Shown: positions 14,934-22,595 of the stretch, one piece after another
How positions within the stretch are numbered: the stretch's first letter is position 1
Layout of the letters: the number at the start of each line of letters is the position of its first letter
DNA from: a virus
Virus record (IMG/VR): IMGVR_UViG_3300045950_000093
Span: 1 to 24,522 of that record
Direction: 5' to 3' (one strand)
DNA length: 24,522 nucleotides
Made by a program: the position numbers and the translations under genes
Notes under the pieces: generated by a model
Databases searched by the model: none
What the model was told of the DNA's origin: nothing
The model's input: the letters and a program-made list of their open reading frames with translations, nothing else

Positions 14934-15295
14934 GCGATCCTCCTCAGCACGCTGTGCAACTCCTGGAGAAACGCCACGCACGAGGGCGGCACGACAGCTC
15001 CACGCAGCCGGCCAAAGCGAAAGCGCTCCGCCGGGAACTCGGGCAGCTCGAGCGGATCACTGACATTGACGCAGCCACGCCCGTAGCCGTAGTCCGCGAC
15101 CACCTGCGTAAAGCGGCGGCCTGCCAGCGCGACAATCTGCTTCGCCGTCATGCCTTCTCCTTCGAGCGCGATCATCAGCACCACCTGGTCAAAGTCCTCC
15201 GGGTACTGCGATGCAAACCCTCTGAACCATCGCCGTCCTACCCATCCTGCGAGTCGCGCTGCTTCGTCTCCGGTGATCGTCTGCGGCCGTAGCAC
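14930..15295 (-). CDS. Hypothetical head-region protein, start uncertain
   Basis: The frame ends at TGA 14930-14932. Protein-like sequence (TITGDEAARLAGWVGRRWFR, GFASQYPEDFDQVVLMIALE) begins before the nearest ATG. GTG 15295 gives 121 residues and overlaps the preceding gene by 58 bases. GTG 15199 region or ATG 15151 (GGAG 5 bases upstream) would give about 90 or 73 residues. The rest (GEGMTAKQIVALAGRRFTQV, PELPEFPAERFRFG, CVAFLQELHSVLRRI) looks like a mixed alpha/beta domain. No family recognised. The frame is open far upstream of 15295, but that part is the shadow of the zinc-finger gene. Confidence 0.55.
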   Translation of the reverse strand: MLRPQTITGDEAARLAGWVGRRWFRGFASQYPEDFDQVVLMIALEGEGMTAKQIVALAGRRFTQVVADYGYGRGCVNVSDPLELPEFPAERFRFGRLRGAVVPPSCVAFLQELHSVLRRIA

Positions 15296-15726
15296 GCGCT
15301 CAGGTACTCCGTCAGGCTGTACTCCGGCAGCCCCGCTGTCCGGCGCATGTAGTTGTTTCGCACGAACGCCCGGCGCATCTGCTTCGTCACGTTCAGGAGA
15401 TCCGCGTAGATCCCCGCATGCCACACTGCCCACTCGCCCGGCGTCAAAAGATCCGGCATTTGTTTCCGCTCCCATCGGTACGCCCGATACTGCCGGGAGT
15501 GCGACACGCACAGCCCGCTGGTGCGCTGGTCCGACCCGCAGATAACCGGGCAGCCCGGATACAAACACCAGCGTTTCGAAGGATCGCGCACCGGCGGCGG
15601 CAATTGATCCGGCGCGGGCGGCTCCGACATCAGCCGGTGATACGTGCATTCGCCGCCCGGTTCGGGAGGAAACACACAGGCCGGATCGCTGCTGCATCCC
15701 ATCCGTTTGCTCCGATCTGCGTTCAT
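15238..15726 (-). CDS. Zinc-finger protein in the head-tail region
   Basis: The product has 162 residues from ATG 15726. Two similar Cys/His clusters occur: C11-x5-C17-x9-C27-x2-H30 and C54-x4-C59-x3-C63-x9-C73-x2-H76. The second has the form CLYPGC then SGLCVSH, a common short zinc finger of phage and mobile-element proteins (CxxxGC followed by GLCxxH). Residues 77-150 are basic and probably helical (MRRAFVRNNYMRRTAGLPEY). The likely role is nucleic-acid binding, for example in late regulation or packaging, but it lies among structural genes 15 bases after the connector candidate. Start and function are inferred. Confidence 0.7.
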   Translation of the reverse strand: MNADRSKRMGCSSDPACVFPPEPGGECTYHRLMSEPPAPDQLPPPVRDPSKRWCLYPGCPVICGSDQRTSGLCVSHSRQYRAYRWERKQMPDLLTPGEWAVWHAGIYADLLNVTKQMRRAFVRNNYMRRTAGLPEYSLTEYLSACYGRRRSPETKQRDSQDG

Positions 15727-15741
15727 TGGCGTGCATGCGGC

Positions 15742-16497
15742 TCAAAACACCTGCGTCTTGGAGAATGCCTGCTCCGCGTTCCCGTCGTCAGTCTCGATGT
15801 CGCCGCCGGACACTTGCGTGCCAGTTTCGAGCGTCGTCGCGCCTGGCTTAAACAGCCGGTCGTAGGCGCCCGACTCCAGGCGCTTCATCTCGTCCTGGTA
15901 GCGCCGCTCGAGTGTGCGCGCCAGGTTCCACTCTTGCGCGCCTCCCATCTGCCCGCCGATGGCTGCGGCGAGCATCGCCGCTGCTCCCACGCGGTTGATC
16001 ATTTCGAGGACTGCGGATGCCTCTGGCATTGCGGTGGAGCTCTCCGCTTGCTGCCAGTCGCTCGGCTTGAGCGACAGACCGCGACGCAGCATCGCCCCGG
16101 CGATGGCCTGGCCGACGGTGCCCACCCAGCTCTCCAGCTGCGCGTCGGTTATCCGCGTGCCGCCGCTCTTGAAACCCGGCACTTCACCGGCCACACGCGC
16201 AATGGTGGTGAACCCGAGCGGCATCTTCTCCGCAAACTCGACCAGCCACTGAATCCTGTTGGACTCCAGCGTGTCTGGATTGCGGACGTAGATGTCGATG
16301 GCCCGCGTGCCTCCGCCCGGTCCTACCAGCGTCGCGTCCACGGTGACAGTGAGCGTCTCCGCGTCCACGAATGTGGCCGCCGTGAGATTCGGGACCGCTG
16401 CCTGGGCACCGGCGACGAAGCCAGTGCCCTTCAGCGTGATCGCCGTCCCCGGAGGACCCGAAGGCGGCGCGGCGTAACCGAGTGTCGGCGCGGGCAT
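15742..16497 (-). CDS. IPT/TIG-domain protein, possible head-tail connector
   Basis: The product has 251 residues from ATG 16497, six bases after the capsid stop and without a clear ribosome site, suggesting coupling. Residues 3-75 match an IPT/TIG immunoglobulin-like fold: PTLGYAAPPSGPPGTAITLK-GTGF, then a strand pair and IDIYVRNPDTLESNRI. From about 95 the sequence is helical: RITDAQLESWVGTVGQAIAG, AMLRRGLSLKPSDW and later EWNLARTLERRYQDEMKRLE resemble adaptor proteins that follow the capsid gene in siphophages and sit on the portal. An IPT/TIG domain on such a protein is odd; it might project from the neck or capsid and bind glycans or the host surface. Confidence 0.7.
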   Translation of the reverse strand: MPAPTLGYAAPPSGPPGTAITLKGTGFVAGAQAAVPNLTAATFVDAETLTVTVDATLVGPGGGTRAIDIYVRNPDTLESNRIQWLVEFAEKMPLGFTTIARVAGEVPGFKSGGTRITDAQLESWVGTVGQAIAGAMLRRGLSLKPSDWQQAESSTAMPEASAVLEMINRVGAAAMLAAAIGGQMGGAQEWNLARTLERRYQDEMKRLESGAYDRLFKPGATTLETGTQVSGGDIETDDGNAEQAFSKTQVF

Positions 16498-16503
16498 CTG
16501 CGT

Positions 16504-17436
16504 TTACGCGACGGCGTTGATGAACCGCGTGCCGCAGTCCTTCGAGACCGTCTTGAGGGCGTAGTACTTCAGCACCTCGATCCAGTCCCCGCCGGCCGGC
16601 TCGTCGCGGTAGCGCTTCACCAGGCGGCCCAACTCGCCCACGTTCCACAGGAACGTGTACGCCAGGGCCATCTCATCGGGAGAAGGCTGCGCCGGGGCGT
16701 AGAACAGGATCGCGGTCTTGCCCCAGATGTAGTCGAGACTGGCGGCCTGACCCTCGGCGGCGGTGTCCTTCTTGGCCGCGCCGACGATCACCTCGTCGAT
16801 CTCCAGCAGCTCGGCCAGGGCCTGCGCGGTGACCCGGCTGCCCTCGAGGTTGGTCGATCCGGTGATGCGGCCGGTGACCTTGGCGTTGTTGCGGATGCCC
16901 CGGAAGACCGGAGCGGAGAGGAGCAGCTTGTTCGGCTCGACGCCGATGCGCTTGCCGATGGTTTCCTTCTCCGTGTAAATCCGCTTGATGGGATCGACGG
17001 TGTCGTCATCCCACTTGGCGGCGACCAGGTCGACCTGCGACGCCCCGGTCATGTCGGCAGCGAGCTGCGTGGCCAGGTTGTCCTCCTGCGCCAGCATGAT
17101 CATGCTGGTCAGCCGCCGCGTCTTCTGGATGTCGAGGCTGAGCACCGTGTCCGCGTTCTGGACCTCTTCGTCCGACAGGAATTTGCGCAGGGCGTGCCCG
17201 TCGCAGAAGTAAGCATCGGTGGAGAGCGTGTCCTCGGCCTCGTTGGCGACTGCGCCGGCGCGCTTGCGGTCGTCCAGGACGCGGAAGTCTTCCTTGCCCC
17301 AGACGTGATACTTGTCGCTCTGTTTCTGCACGGTGACCTCGGGGGCCACCCGCGGAGCAACCAGAGCGGCGTTGCGGAACTGCACGCTGACGTTGGTCAG
17401 AGCCTGGTCAACGTGCACCGAGTTGGGCGAAAGCAT
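16504..17436 (-). CDS. Major capsid protein (HK97-like fold expected)
   Basis: The product has 310 residues from ATG 17436, preceded by AGGAGA 9 bases upstream. The N-terminus (VHVDQALTNVSVQFRNAALV, APRVAPEVTV) and the following KYHVWGKEDFRVLDDRKRAG are typical of a capsid family found in Mu-like and related siphophages. The central helix (TRRLTSMIMLAQEDNLATQL) would be the spine. Later segments AKVTGRITGSTNLEGSRVTA, LLEIDEVIVG and the closing strand region also fit. It follows the protease and decoration genes in the usual order. No protease cleavage site can be identified from sequence. It forms the icosahedral shell. Confidence 0.88.
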   Translation of the reverse strand: MLSPNSVHVDQALTNVSVQFRNAALVAPRVAPEVTVQKQSDKYHVWGKEDFRVLDDRKRAGAVANEAEDTLSTDAYFCDGHALRKFLSDEEVQNADTVLSLDIQKTRRLTSMIMLAQEDNLATQLAADMTGASQVDLVAAKWDDDTVDPIKRIYTEKETIGKRIGVEPNKLLLSAPVFRGIRNNAKVTGRITGSTNLEGSRVTAQALAELLEIDEVIVGAAKKDTAAEGQAASLDYIWGKTAILFYAPAQPSPDEMALAYTFLWNVGELGRLVKRYRDEPAGGDWIEVLKYYALKTVSKDCGTRFINAVA

Positions 17437-17606
17437 GGTTGCGGTTCTCCTTTTGCTCCCATGGAGCGCTGTGGCGCGGCAGTACCCGGTGTCCGCTTCA
17501 CCGGGTCCCCTGGCAGTACCGCCTGGTCCCGCAGGGCGGAACCAGCGCCTGGCCGGCGGCGTTCACCAGGCACGCCGCCGGGCCCGTTTGCGCGGATCGA
17601 AAACCC
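17437..17606 (-). other. Hairpin-rich gap between decoration and capsid genes
   Basis: This 170-base stretch, the longest non-coding gap inside the late operon, holds two clear inverted repeats. CCCGGTG at 17485-17491 pairs with CACCGGG at 17499-17505 around a 7-base loop. CCGGCGGCG at 17553-17561 pairs with CGCCGCCGG at 17573-17581. The 9-mer GGCAGTACC also occurs twice (17478-17486, 17512-17520). No run of T follows either hairpin in the direction of transcription, so neither is a standard intrinsic terminator. They may protect or attenuate the transcript to raise capsid expression. No promoter is obvious. Confidence 0.6.
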
Positions 17607-18026
17607 TCAGCTCGCCGCGCGGAGGACGACGAACGGACGGATGTGGACGTAGACGATGTCGCCATCGGCAGCCGCGGCGGTCTCCGCGATGCCGAGGACG
17701 TGGAACGCCTGCGCCGCGCCCAGCGCCGTGATCGACGCCTCGCACGACTGCACCTTGCCGGTCGCGCCGGCGATATTGACGTGGTCGCCCACGGCAATCG
17801 CGCCCGCCGCCACCGCGCGGGTTATGCCCTCCTTGCGCACGTTCACGAACCTGTTCTGATTGAGTTGCGCTTCCTGGGTGACCCCGACGATAGCCGCAGC
17901 GTTGGCCGCCGCGGGCTTCTTGCACTTGCCCGCGCCGTCCGCCACAACCGCAAGGAACTGCCCGACGCCGGCGGCGTCGGTGATCTGATAGGCCTTGTCC
18001 AAACCGACCGAAGTTGCTCCTGCCAT
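17607..18026 (-). CDS. Capsid decoration protein
   Basis: The product has 139 residues from ATG 18026 with GGAG 7 bases upstream. It is Ala/Val/Gly-rich with short strands (IVGVTQEAQLNQNRFVNVRK, GITRAVAAGAIAVGDHVNIA, GIAETAAAADGDIVYVHIRP), the pattern of small beta-tulip decoration proteins such as the DUF2190 type. Proteins of this kind trimerise on the capsid surface and stabilise it after expansion. Gene order protease, decoration, capsid is the classical arrangement. The exact family is inferred from composition and order. Confidence 0.78.
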   Translation of the reverse strand: MAGATSVGLDKAYQITDAAGVGQFLAVVADGAGKCKKPAAANAAAIVGVTQEAQLNQNRFVNVRKEGITRAVAAGAIAVGDHVNIAGATGKVQSCEASITALGAAQAFHVLGIAETAAAADGDIVYVHIRPFVVLRAAS

Positions 18027-18050
18027 CTTTGTTCTCCTTCGCTTTGTGCG

Positions 18051-19106
18051 TCAGTTCTTCCCGCGTTGAATCGCCAGCTTGCGGCGCACCAGGTCGGCGT
18101 TCTCGCTGGCCACGAGTTTCAACGCCTCGCCGTAATCCTTCACGCCGCCCTGCATCTTGGCCTTGACCTTCTGGTCGATCTCGGCCTCGACGCGCTGCAG
18201 CTCGGTCAACTGCGTGGCTTCCTCGCCGGTTCCCGCGATGCCGCGCTCGTTGAGGTCCACCTTCGGGGCCGACTTGTCGATGATCGACTTGACGCTCTCG
18301 AACCCACCGTCGCTGAGGGCCAGCTTCAGATAGTCCTCGCGGTTGGCGGGTAGGACCTTGCCGTCCTTCACCGCCTGATCGATGAGCGCGATGGCGCGTT
18401 CCTGGTTGTGGCGTCCGACGAAGACATCGGAGGCGTACACCACGTCGTCGCCGGTGGGCATCTTCGCGAAGTCGTACAGGCCCTTCGCGTCGCGAGGCAC
18501 GTCGGTGAGACGCACCACGCGAGGCTGCTTCTCTTGCGCTTGCTCTTGCGTTGCGGTATTGCTCACGGGTTGCTCCTTCTCCCCGCCGTGCGGGGTTTCA
18601 CTTGCACTCTGCCAGCCCGCTTCCGAAAGCTGGATCGCGGGCATGGCGTCGAAAAACGGCGTGTTGGTGACGGCCAGGCTGCGCAGCGTCGTGCCCTGGT
18701 CCTCGCCTGTCTTCTTGTCGTGTGCACCCCAGTAGATGACCGGCGAGAGGTATTTCAGCTCGCCGGCCTCGATCATCTTTCGGCAGCGTTCGTTCAATTC
18801 GGCCAGACCCCACCAAATGCCTCGCTCGTCCGGCTTGTCCTCGACCTGCTTCAACCAGCCGGCTGCGGGAATGGGCTGCCCCTGCGCGACTTCGGGGAAC
18901 TCGCTGGCGTGCTCGTAATCGATCACCGTGTCGCCCTCGCGTTTGCGGAAGTTCGCGACCATTGCGGCGATGTCTTGCAGCGTGACGGCGAACTTCTGCG
19001 CGCCCTTGACCCAGCGCCCGATCATCGCCAGCGGGATGCGGACCAAACCCTCGGCAAACGTGAGCGCGCTCAGATTGACGACAAAGATGCGGTCCCGGTC
19101 TTTCAT
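18051..19106 (-). CDS. Mu I-like prohead protease and scaffold
   Basis: The product has 351 residues. ATG 19106 is chosen over the upstream frame because it overlaps the portal stop (ATGA) and follows AGGAGA. The protease domain covers residues 1-160: DYEHAS (63-68, catalytic His66), YLSPVI (119-124, Ser121) and LAVTNTPFF (144-152) are the Mu I-protein motifs. The next 30 residues are a Glu/Gln-rich linker. The C-terminal half (about 190-351) is helical, ending in LTELQRVEAEIDQKVKAKMQ, as expected of a scaffold segment; in Mu the scaffold Z is made from an internal start in the same frame. It directs capsid assembly and is then removed by self-cleavage. Confidence 0.88.
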   Translation of the reverse strand: MKDRDRIFVVNLSALTFAEGLVRIPLAMIGRWVKGAQKFAVTLQDIAAMVANFRKREGDTVIDYEHASEFPEVAQGQPIPAAGWLKQVEDKPDERGIWWGLAELNERCRKMIEAGELKYLSPVIYWGAHDKKTGEDQGTTLRSLAVTNTPFFDAMPAIQLSEAGWQSASETPHGGEKEQPVSNTATQEQAQEKQPRVVRLTDVPRDAKGLYDFAKMPTGDDVVYASDVFVGRHNQERAIALIDQAVKDGKVLPANREDYLKLALSDGGFESVKSIIDKSAPKVDLNERGIAGTGEEATQLTELQRVEAEIDQKVKAKMQGGVKDYGEALKLVASENADLVRRKLAIQRGKN

Positions 19107-21265
19107 GCGGCTCTCCTGTCTTCTCTGGCTTCGTCGGCAAACACGTAGACGTGGACGCAGCGGCATTTCGCGCCGCCCAGGCAGTCCGGGTTCGGGACGT
19201 CGGGGATCTCGTCCGGTGTCTTTGCGGTTCGTCCATCCGCCTGCTGGCATGGCTCGCAAACATTCGCGTCGAGGATCGCCGAGTACTGGACCTCGGCAAT
19301 ATCATCGGCGTACTGCTCATACCCCGCCTGGCGGCCGTCTGCGAAGGCTTCGTTGGCGGCTTCGGCGGCGATACCGTCCACCCACTTATCCGATTGCTCG
19401 TCGAGCAGGTCCTCGGTGCGGCGGATGATCTCGCCCCGGGTGATCTCGTCGTCGCCGGCGGCGCGGCGCTTCTGGTCGGCCACGATGTTGGCGGCCCGCG
19501 CCGTCAGGTTGTTGACGAACTTTGAGACCGTGGCATCCGCGTAGACGCCCAACGGATTGCGCTTGGCCGCGCCCGTAAACCGCAGGTCCGGTGCCTCCGC
19601 CGGAGCTTTGCCGGCGCGCTGCCGGCGGCGTTCCTGGCTGACCTGGCCGCGCCCGAATTGCGCCACGTCGTCGAGCACCTTCTCGATCCCGGCGATCAGC
19701 CGGGTATCCGGGGCGACCGACACGCGGTGCAGCTCGCGGATCGGCGCGGCCGCCAGACGCGACACCACCTCCGCCTGGATGCGCGACCTGGCCTTCCGCA
19801 TCGCCGCAGCGATCTCATCGCGGCCGCGGTCGAGCTCCGAGACGATCTCATCGAGCGCCAGGTATCGCTCGTAGCCCCGCGCCGCTCTGCGTTCCGACCC
19901 TCTGAATCTGCGTTCATCTGCGGGGGTGCCCGACGCGTTCAGCGTTGGGCCCTGTGGTTGCGGTTTCCGTTCCGGCGCGCCGAGCTTCTGCCGCAGCCAC
20001 GCCTCCAGATCCTCATCCGGCTGGACGGCCCCCGCGCCGGCGAGCCTCTGGAGTGCACTCACAATTGCCTCGAGCTTGAGCGCTAGAACCTGCGCTGCGA
20101 CCAGCCGCGGCGGCCGCACTTGCTCACCGAAGTTGAGCGTCACGATCCGCCGGATCGTAGTCGCGTTGAAGACTCCGGCGATGTTCTCCGCCGTCGCCTG
20201 CAGCGACAACATGAAGAAGTCGCCTAGCGACTCGCCGAGCGCGCGGTTCCCGGTCTGCGACTGGCCGAGCATCATGAACTGCGCCAGCGCGGCGAGCGAA
20301 ATCTGCACCTTGTGGTGCAGGATCAGGTCTTTCGGATCGCGCGTGGTTCCGGTGACGCCCTCCAGCTTGAAACTCCATTCGGGCGGCAACACCAGCGCCG
20401 CCTTCTCGTGCGTCGAGAGCTTCTGCAACCAGTCAATGGCCGTCTTGCGGTCCTCGGCCTTGGGATTGGGTCCCATCACGACGACAGGCACGCCCAGGCC
20501 GTTGCGCTCGGCTGCAATCGCCGCGATCTTTTCGAGCGCTTGCAACATGTACCAGTGTTTGTAGGCAGGCCGCAGCATCGAGCGGCCCGCGAAGTTGTCG
20601 CCTTCCTGCTGGTGCACGAACAGAGACAGCTTGGTCGCCGGAACCTGGACCGTGAGATATTGCCCGGCCCGATAGCCCTGCTGCTCAAGAGCCTGGAGTT
20701 CTCCGAGATCGTTGACGATCCAGCGGTAGAAGGTCTGGGGCAGGCGCGGCGCGAGCTTGCGCAGGCGCACGCGATTGCCGTCGACCTGGTAGACGTCCTC
20801 GTGCGCGGACGAGCCGAAGTCGAGCATCAGCAGCGCGTTCTCGAGCGCTTTCTTGAAATCGACGCACTCCCACAGGCACTCCTTCACCAGCTCCACAGCC
20901 TCTTCTTCGACCGGCGTGGGATCGGGCGGCGGAACTATCTGCCAGTCCGCGCCGCGGATCGGCAGCTTGACGGCCAACAAGGTCGCGGCGACCTGTGCGT
21001 CCGATCTCCGCATCTCCTCGTACACGCGATAGGCGGAGAGGCCGCTGAGCGTGGCGTTGTACTCGCCCAGGTCCCGCAAGAACCCGCCGAGGACGGGCGT
21101 CCCCGTGACACCCAGTTCCGACTCGACAAACGCACGGTCCACGGGAGGCGGAGCTTGCTTGTCCACTCCGAGCCAGCGCTGGATGGCGCCTGCAAGGCTA
21201 AAGCGCTCGCGCTGGATGGCGCCTGCAAGGCTAAAGCGCTCGCGCTGGATGGCGTCGCGGATCAA
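19103..21265 (-). CDS. Portal protein (Mu gp29-like, DUF935) fused to MuF-type domain
   Basis: The product has 720 residues. The start is TTG 21265, supported by GGAGG 7 bases upstream and a 4-base TTGA overlap with the terminase stop. Residues about 50-440 are a DUF935 portal: YNATLSGLSAYRVYEEMRRS, DAQVAATLLAVKLPIRGADW, FVHQQEGDNFAGRSMLRPAY, NGLGVPVVVMG, SQTGNRALGESLGDFF. Residues about 500-705 are a Mu F/SPP1 gp7-type head morphogenesis domain, with YSAILDANVCEPCQQADGRT (661-680), C695 and CRC at 701-703 as its Cys pattern. Mu encodes these as two separate genes. The fused product would form the dodecameric vertex and bring the ejected MuF part with it. An in-frame tandem repeat lies at residues 5-26. 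Confidence 0.88.
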   Translation of the reverse strand: MIRDAIQRERFSLAGAIQRERFSLAGAIQRWLGVDKQAPPPVDRAFVESELGVTGTPVLGGFLRDLGEYNATLSGLSAYRVYEEMRRSDAQVAATLLAVKLPIRGADWQIVPPPDPTPVEEEAVELVKECLWECVDFKKALENALLMLDFGSSAHEDVYQVDGNRVRLRKLAPRLPQTFYRWIVNDLGELQALEQQGYRAGQYLTVQVPATKLSLFVHQQEGDNFAGRSMLRPAYKHWYMLQALEKIAAIAAERNGLGVPVVVMGPNPKAEDRKTAIDWLQKLSTHEKAALVLPPEWSFKLEGVTGTTRDPKDLILHHKVQISLAALAQFMMLGQSQTGNRALGESLGDFFMLSLQATAENIAGVFNATTIRRIVTLNFGEQVRPPRLVAAQVLALKLEAIVSALQRLAGAGAVQPDEDLEAWLRQKLGAPERKPQPQGPTLNASGTPADERRFRGSERRAARGYERYLALDEIVSELDRGRDEIAAAMRKARSRIQAEVVSRLAAAPIRELHRVSVAPDTRLIAGIEKVLDDVAQFGRGQVSQERRRQRAGKAPAEAPDLRFTGAAKRNPLGVYADATVSKFVNNLTARAANIVADQKRRAAGDDEITRGEIIRRTEDLLDEQSDKWVDGIAAEAANEAFADGRQAGYEQYADDIAEVQYSAILDANVCEPCQQADGRTAKTPDEIPDVPNPDCLGGAKCRCVHVYVFADEAREDRRAA
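21176..21254. repeat. 33-bp in-frame tandem repeat at the portal N-terminus
   Basis: Units at 21176-21208 and 21209-21241 are identical; a third, partial unit continues to 21254. On the minus strand each encodes AIQRERFSLAG, so the portal begins with MIRD, two copies of this peptide, and then AIQRWLGVDK. Removing both units would leave the natural-looking start MIRDAIQRWLGVDK. The length (33) keeps the frame. It may be a recent duplication or an inserted repetitive element. Confidence 0.9.
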
Positions 21266-22593
21266 AACGCTGCCTCCACCAGGTTGCCCGCCACGGTGTT
21301 GCCCACCAGGCCGCCGTCAGCGAGGGGCACGTAGCCGGGCGAGCTGGCTGCGGAGACGGCCAGCGCCAGCGCCCAGAACTCATCCGCGTGACCGTGTTGG
21401 CTGCGGGCGGCGTCGAAGCGCATCTTGCCGGTGTCGCTCACGTAGCGCCGCAGGCTCTGGATCGCGCGGCGCAGGTCGCGGCTCGACGGGATCAACACCG
21501 TCCGCTCTTCAAAGCGCCGCTTTACCTCGACCGCCAGGCGTTCCTTGACGGGCTGCGTGAAGTCCACCGGTTCCACCCATGGGAACTCGCTGTTCAGTTC
21601 CTCGGCCAACTGGCGGCCGATGCCGGTCTGATCGATGCACAAGCGGTCAACGCAAGCAGCTACATCGGCGGCCACGGAGCGCTGCTCGGCGAAGGGCATG
21701 CGGCGCAGACTGATGACGCCACGAGTGAGGAGCGTGCCTCCAGGCAGCGCCTCCAGAATCCAGATCGTGGAGAGATCGCGCACGCGGCCCACGTCCATGC
21801 CGGCGTACACGCCAGGCCGCTTCAGACCGTCGAAGGCAAGCGGGCACTCGACCGACTCGCAGCCGAGGATCAACTCGAGCGGAATGAACTCGTCGCCGCC
21901 GGCCATTGGGACGCACAGGTATTCCTGCGCCCAGATCTCCTCATCGGCGATGGCGAGGCGCAGTGCCTCGACGTCCACCTGCAAGCCCTCGCGGACCGCC
22001 ATCTCGATGGAGACCCAGTGCCCGCTCCAGCCGTTGGGCGCGACCACCGGGCAGCCCGCCGGCTCGACGCCCGCGTGCAGCCCGCACTCCTTGGCCAGCT
22101 CATAGAACTTGTTGGCGGTGCCCATGAACGTGGAGGCCACGTCCACGCTGTAGCCACGCGTGATCCGCGACATCATGGCGGCCCAGATCGCCCGGTCGTC
22201 CTGGTGCATGGCGAACTCATCGAGCAGCACATCGCCCGAGTAGCCGCGCGCCGTGCGCGGATTGGCCGGCAGCGAGATGATGCGGCTGCCGTTTTTGAAG
22301 TTCACTTCGTGCTGCGTGATGGTGGTGTCTTCAAAGAACGAACTGCTCGACTCCACGGCCACGCCCATCGCTTCGCAGTGCCGCGCGACCTTATCCACCA
22401 GCAGTTCTTTCGACTGGCGTTCGCCGGCGCTCAGAAAGATCGAAAGACCGGGCGTCTCGATCCGCCGCAGCACATGCTTGAGCGTGGTCGTAAAGCTCTT
22501 CCCGGTCTGCACCGAGCCGACCAGCAGGCAGAAGCGCGCATCGTCCGCGATGTAGCGCTTCGACCAGTCGAGGAGTTGGATCGCCGGGGTCAT
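21262..22593 (-). CDS. Terminase large subunit (Mu gp28-like)
   Basis: The product has 443 residues from ATG 22593, two bases after the small-terminase stop. The ATPase half shows a Walker A motif GSVQTGKS (26-33), Walker B VLLDEFA (122-128, Asp125 and Glu126) and a coupling region STFMGTANKFY (154-164). The nuclease half shows three acidic positions of an RNase H-like site: GMDVGR (Asp267), IDQTGIG (Asp321) and HADE (Asp404). It cuts and pumps DNA into the prohead through the portal. Mu-type enzymes package headful DNA from integrated copies and take up flanking host DNA. All motifs look intact. Confidence 0.93.
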   Translation of the reverse strand: MTPAIQLLDWSKRYIADDARFCLLVGSVQTGKSFTTTLKHVLRRIETPGLSIFLSAGERQSKELLVDKVARHCEAMGVAVESSSSFFEDTTITQHEVNFKNGSRIISLPANPRTARGYSGDVLLDEFAMHQDDRAIWAAMMSRITRGYSVDVASTFMGTANKFYELAKECGLHAGVEPAGCPVVAPNGWSGHWVSIEMAVREGLQVDVEALRLAIADEEIWAQEYLCVPMAGGDEFIPLELILGCESVECPLAFDGLKRPGVYAGMDVGRVRDLSTIWILEALPGGTLLTRGVISLRRMPFAEQRSVAADVAACVDRLCIDQTGIGRQLAEELNSEFPWVEPVDFTQPVKERLAVEVKRRFEERTVLIPSSRDLRRAIQSLRRYVSDTGKMRFDAARSQHGHADEFWALALAVSAASSPGYVPLADGGLVGNTVAGNLVEAAF

Positions 22594-22595
22594 GG

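Noticed and set aside
15418-17652. Plus-strand open frame of 744 residues
   Set aside because: It lies antisense to the zinc-finger, IPT/TIG and capsid genes and has arginine- and histidine-rich low-complexity composition; no domain is recognisable.
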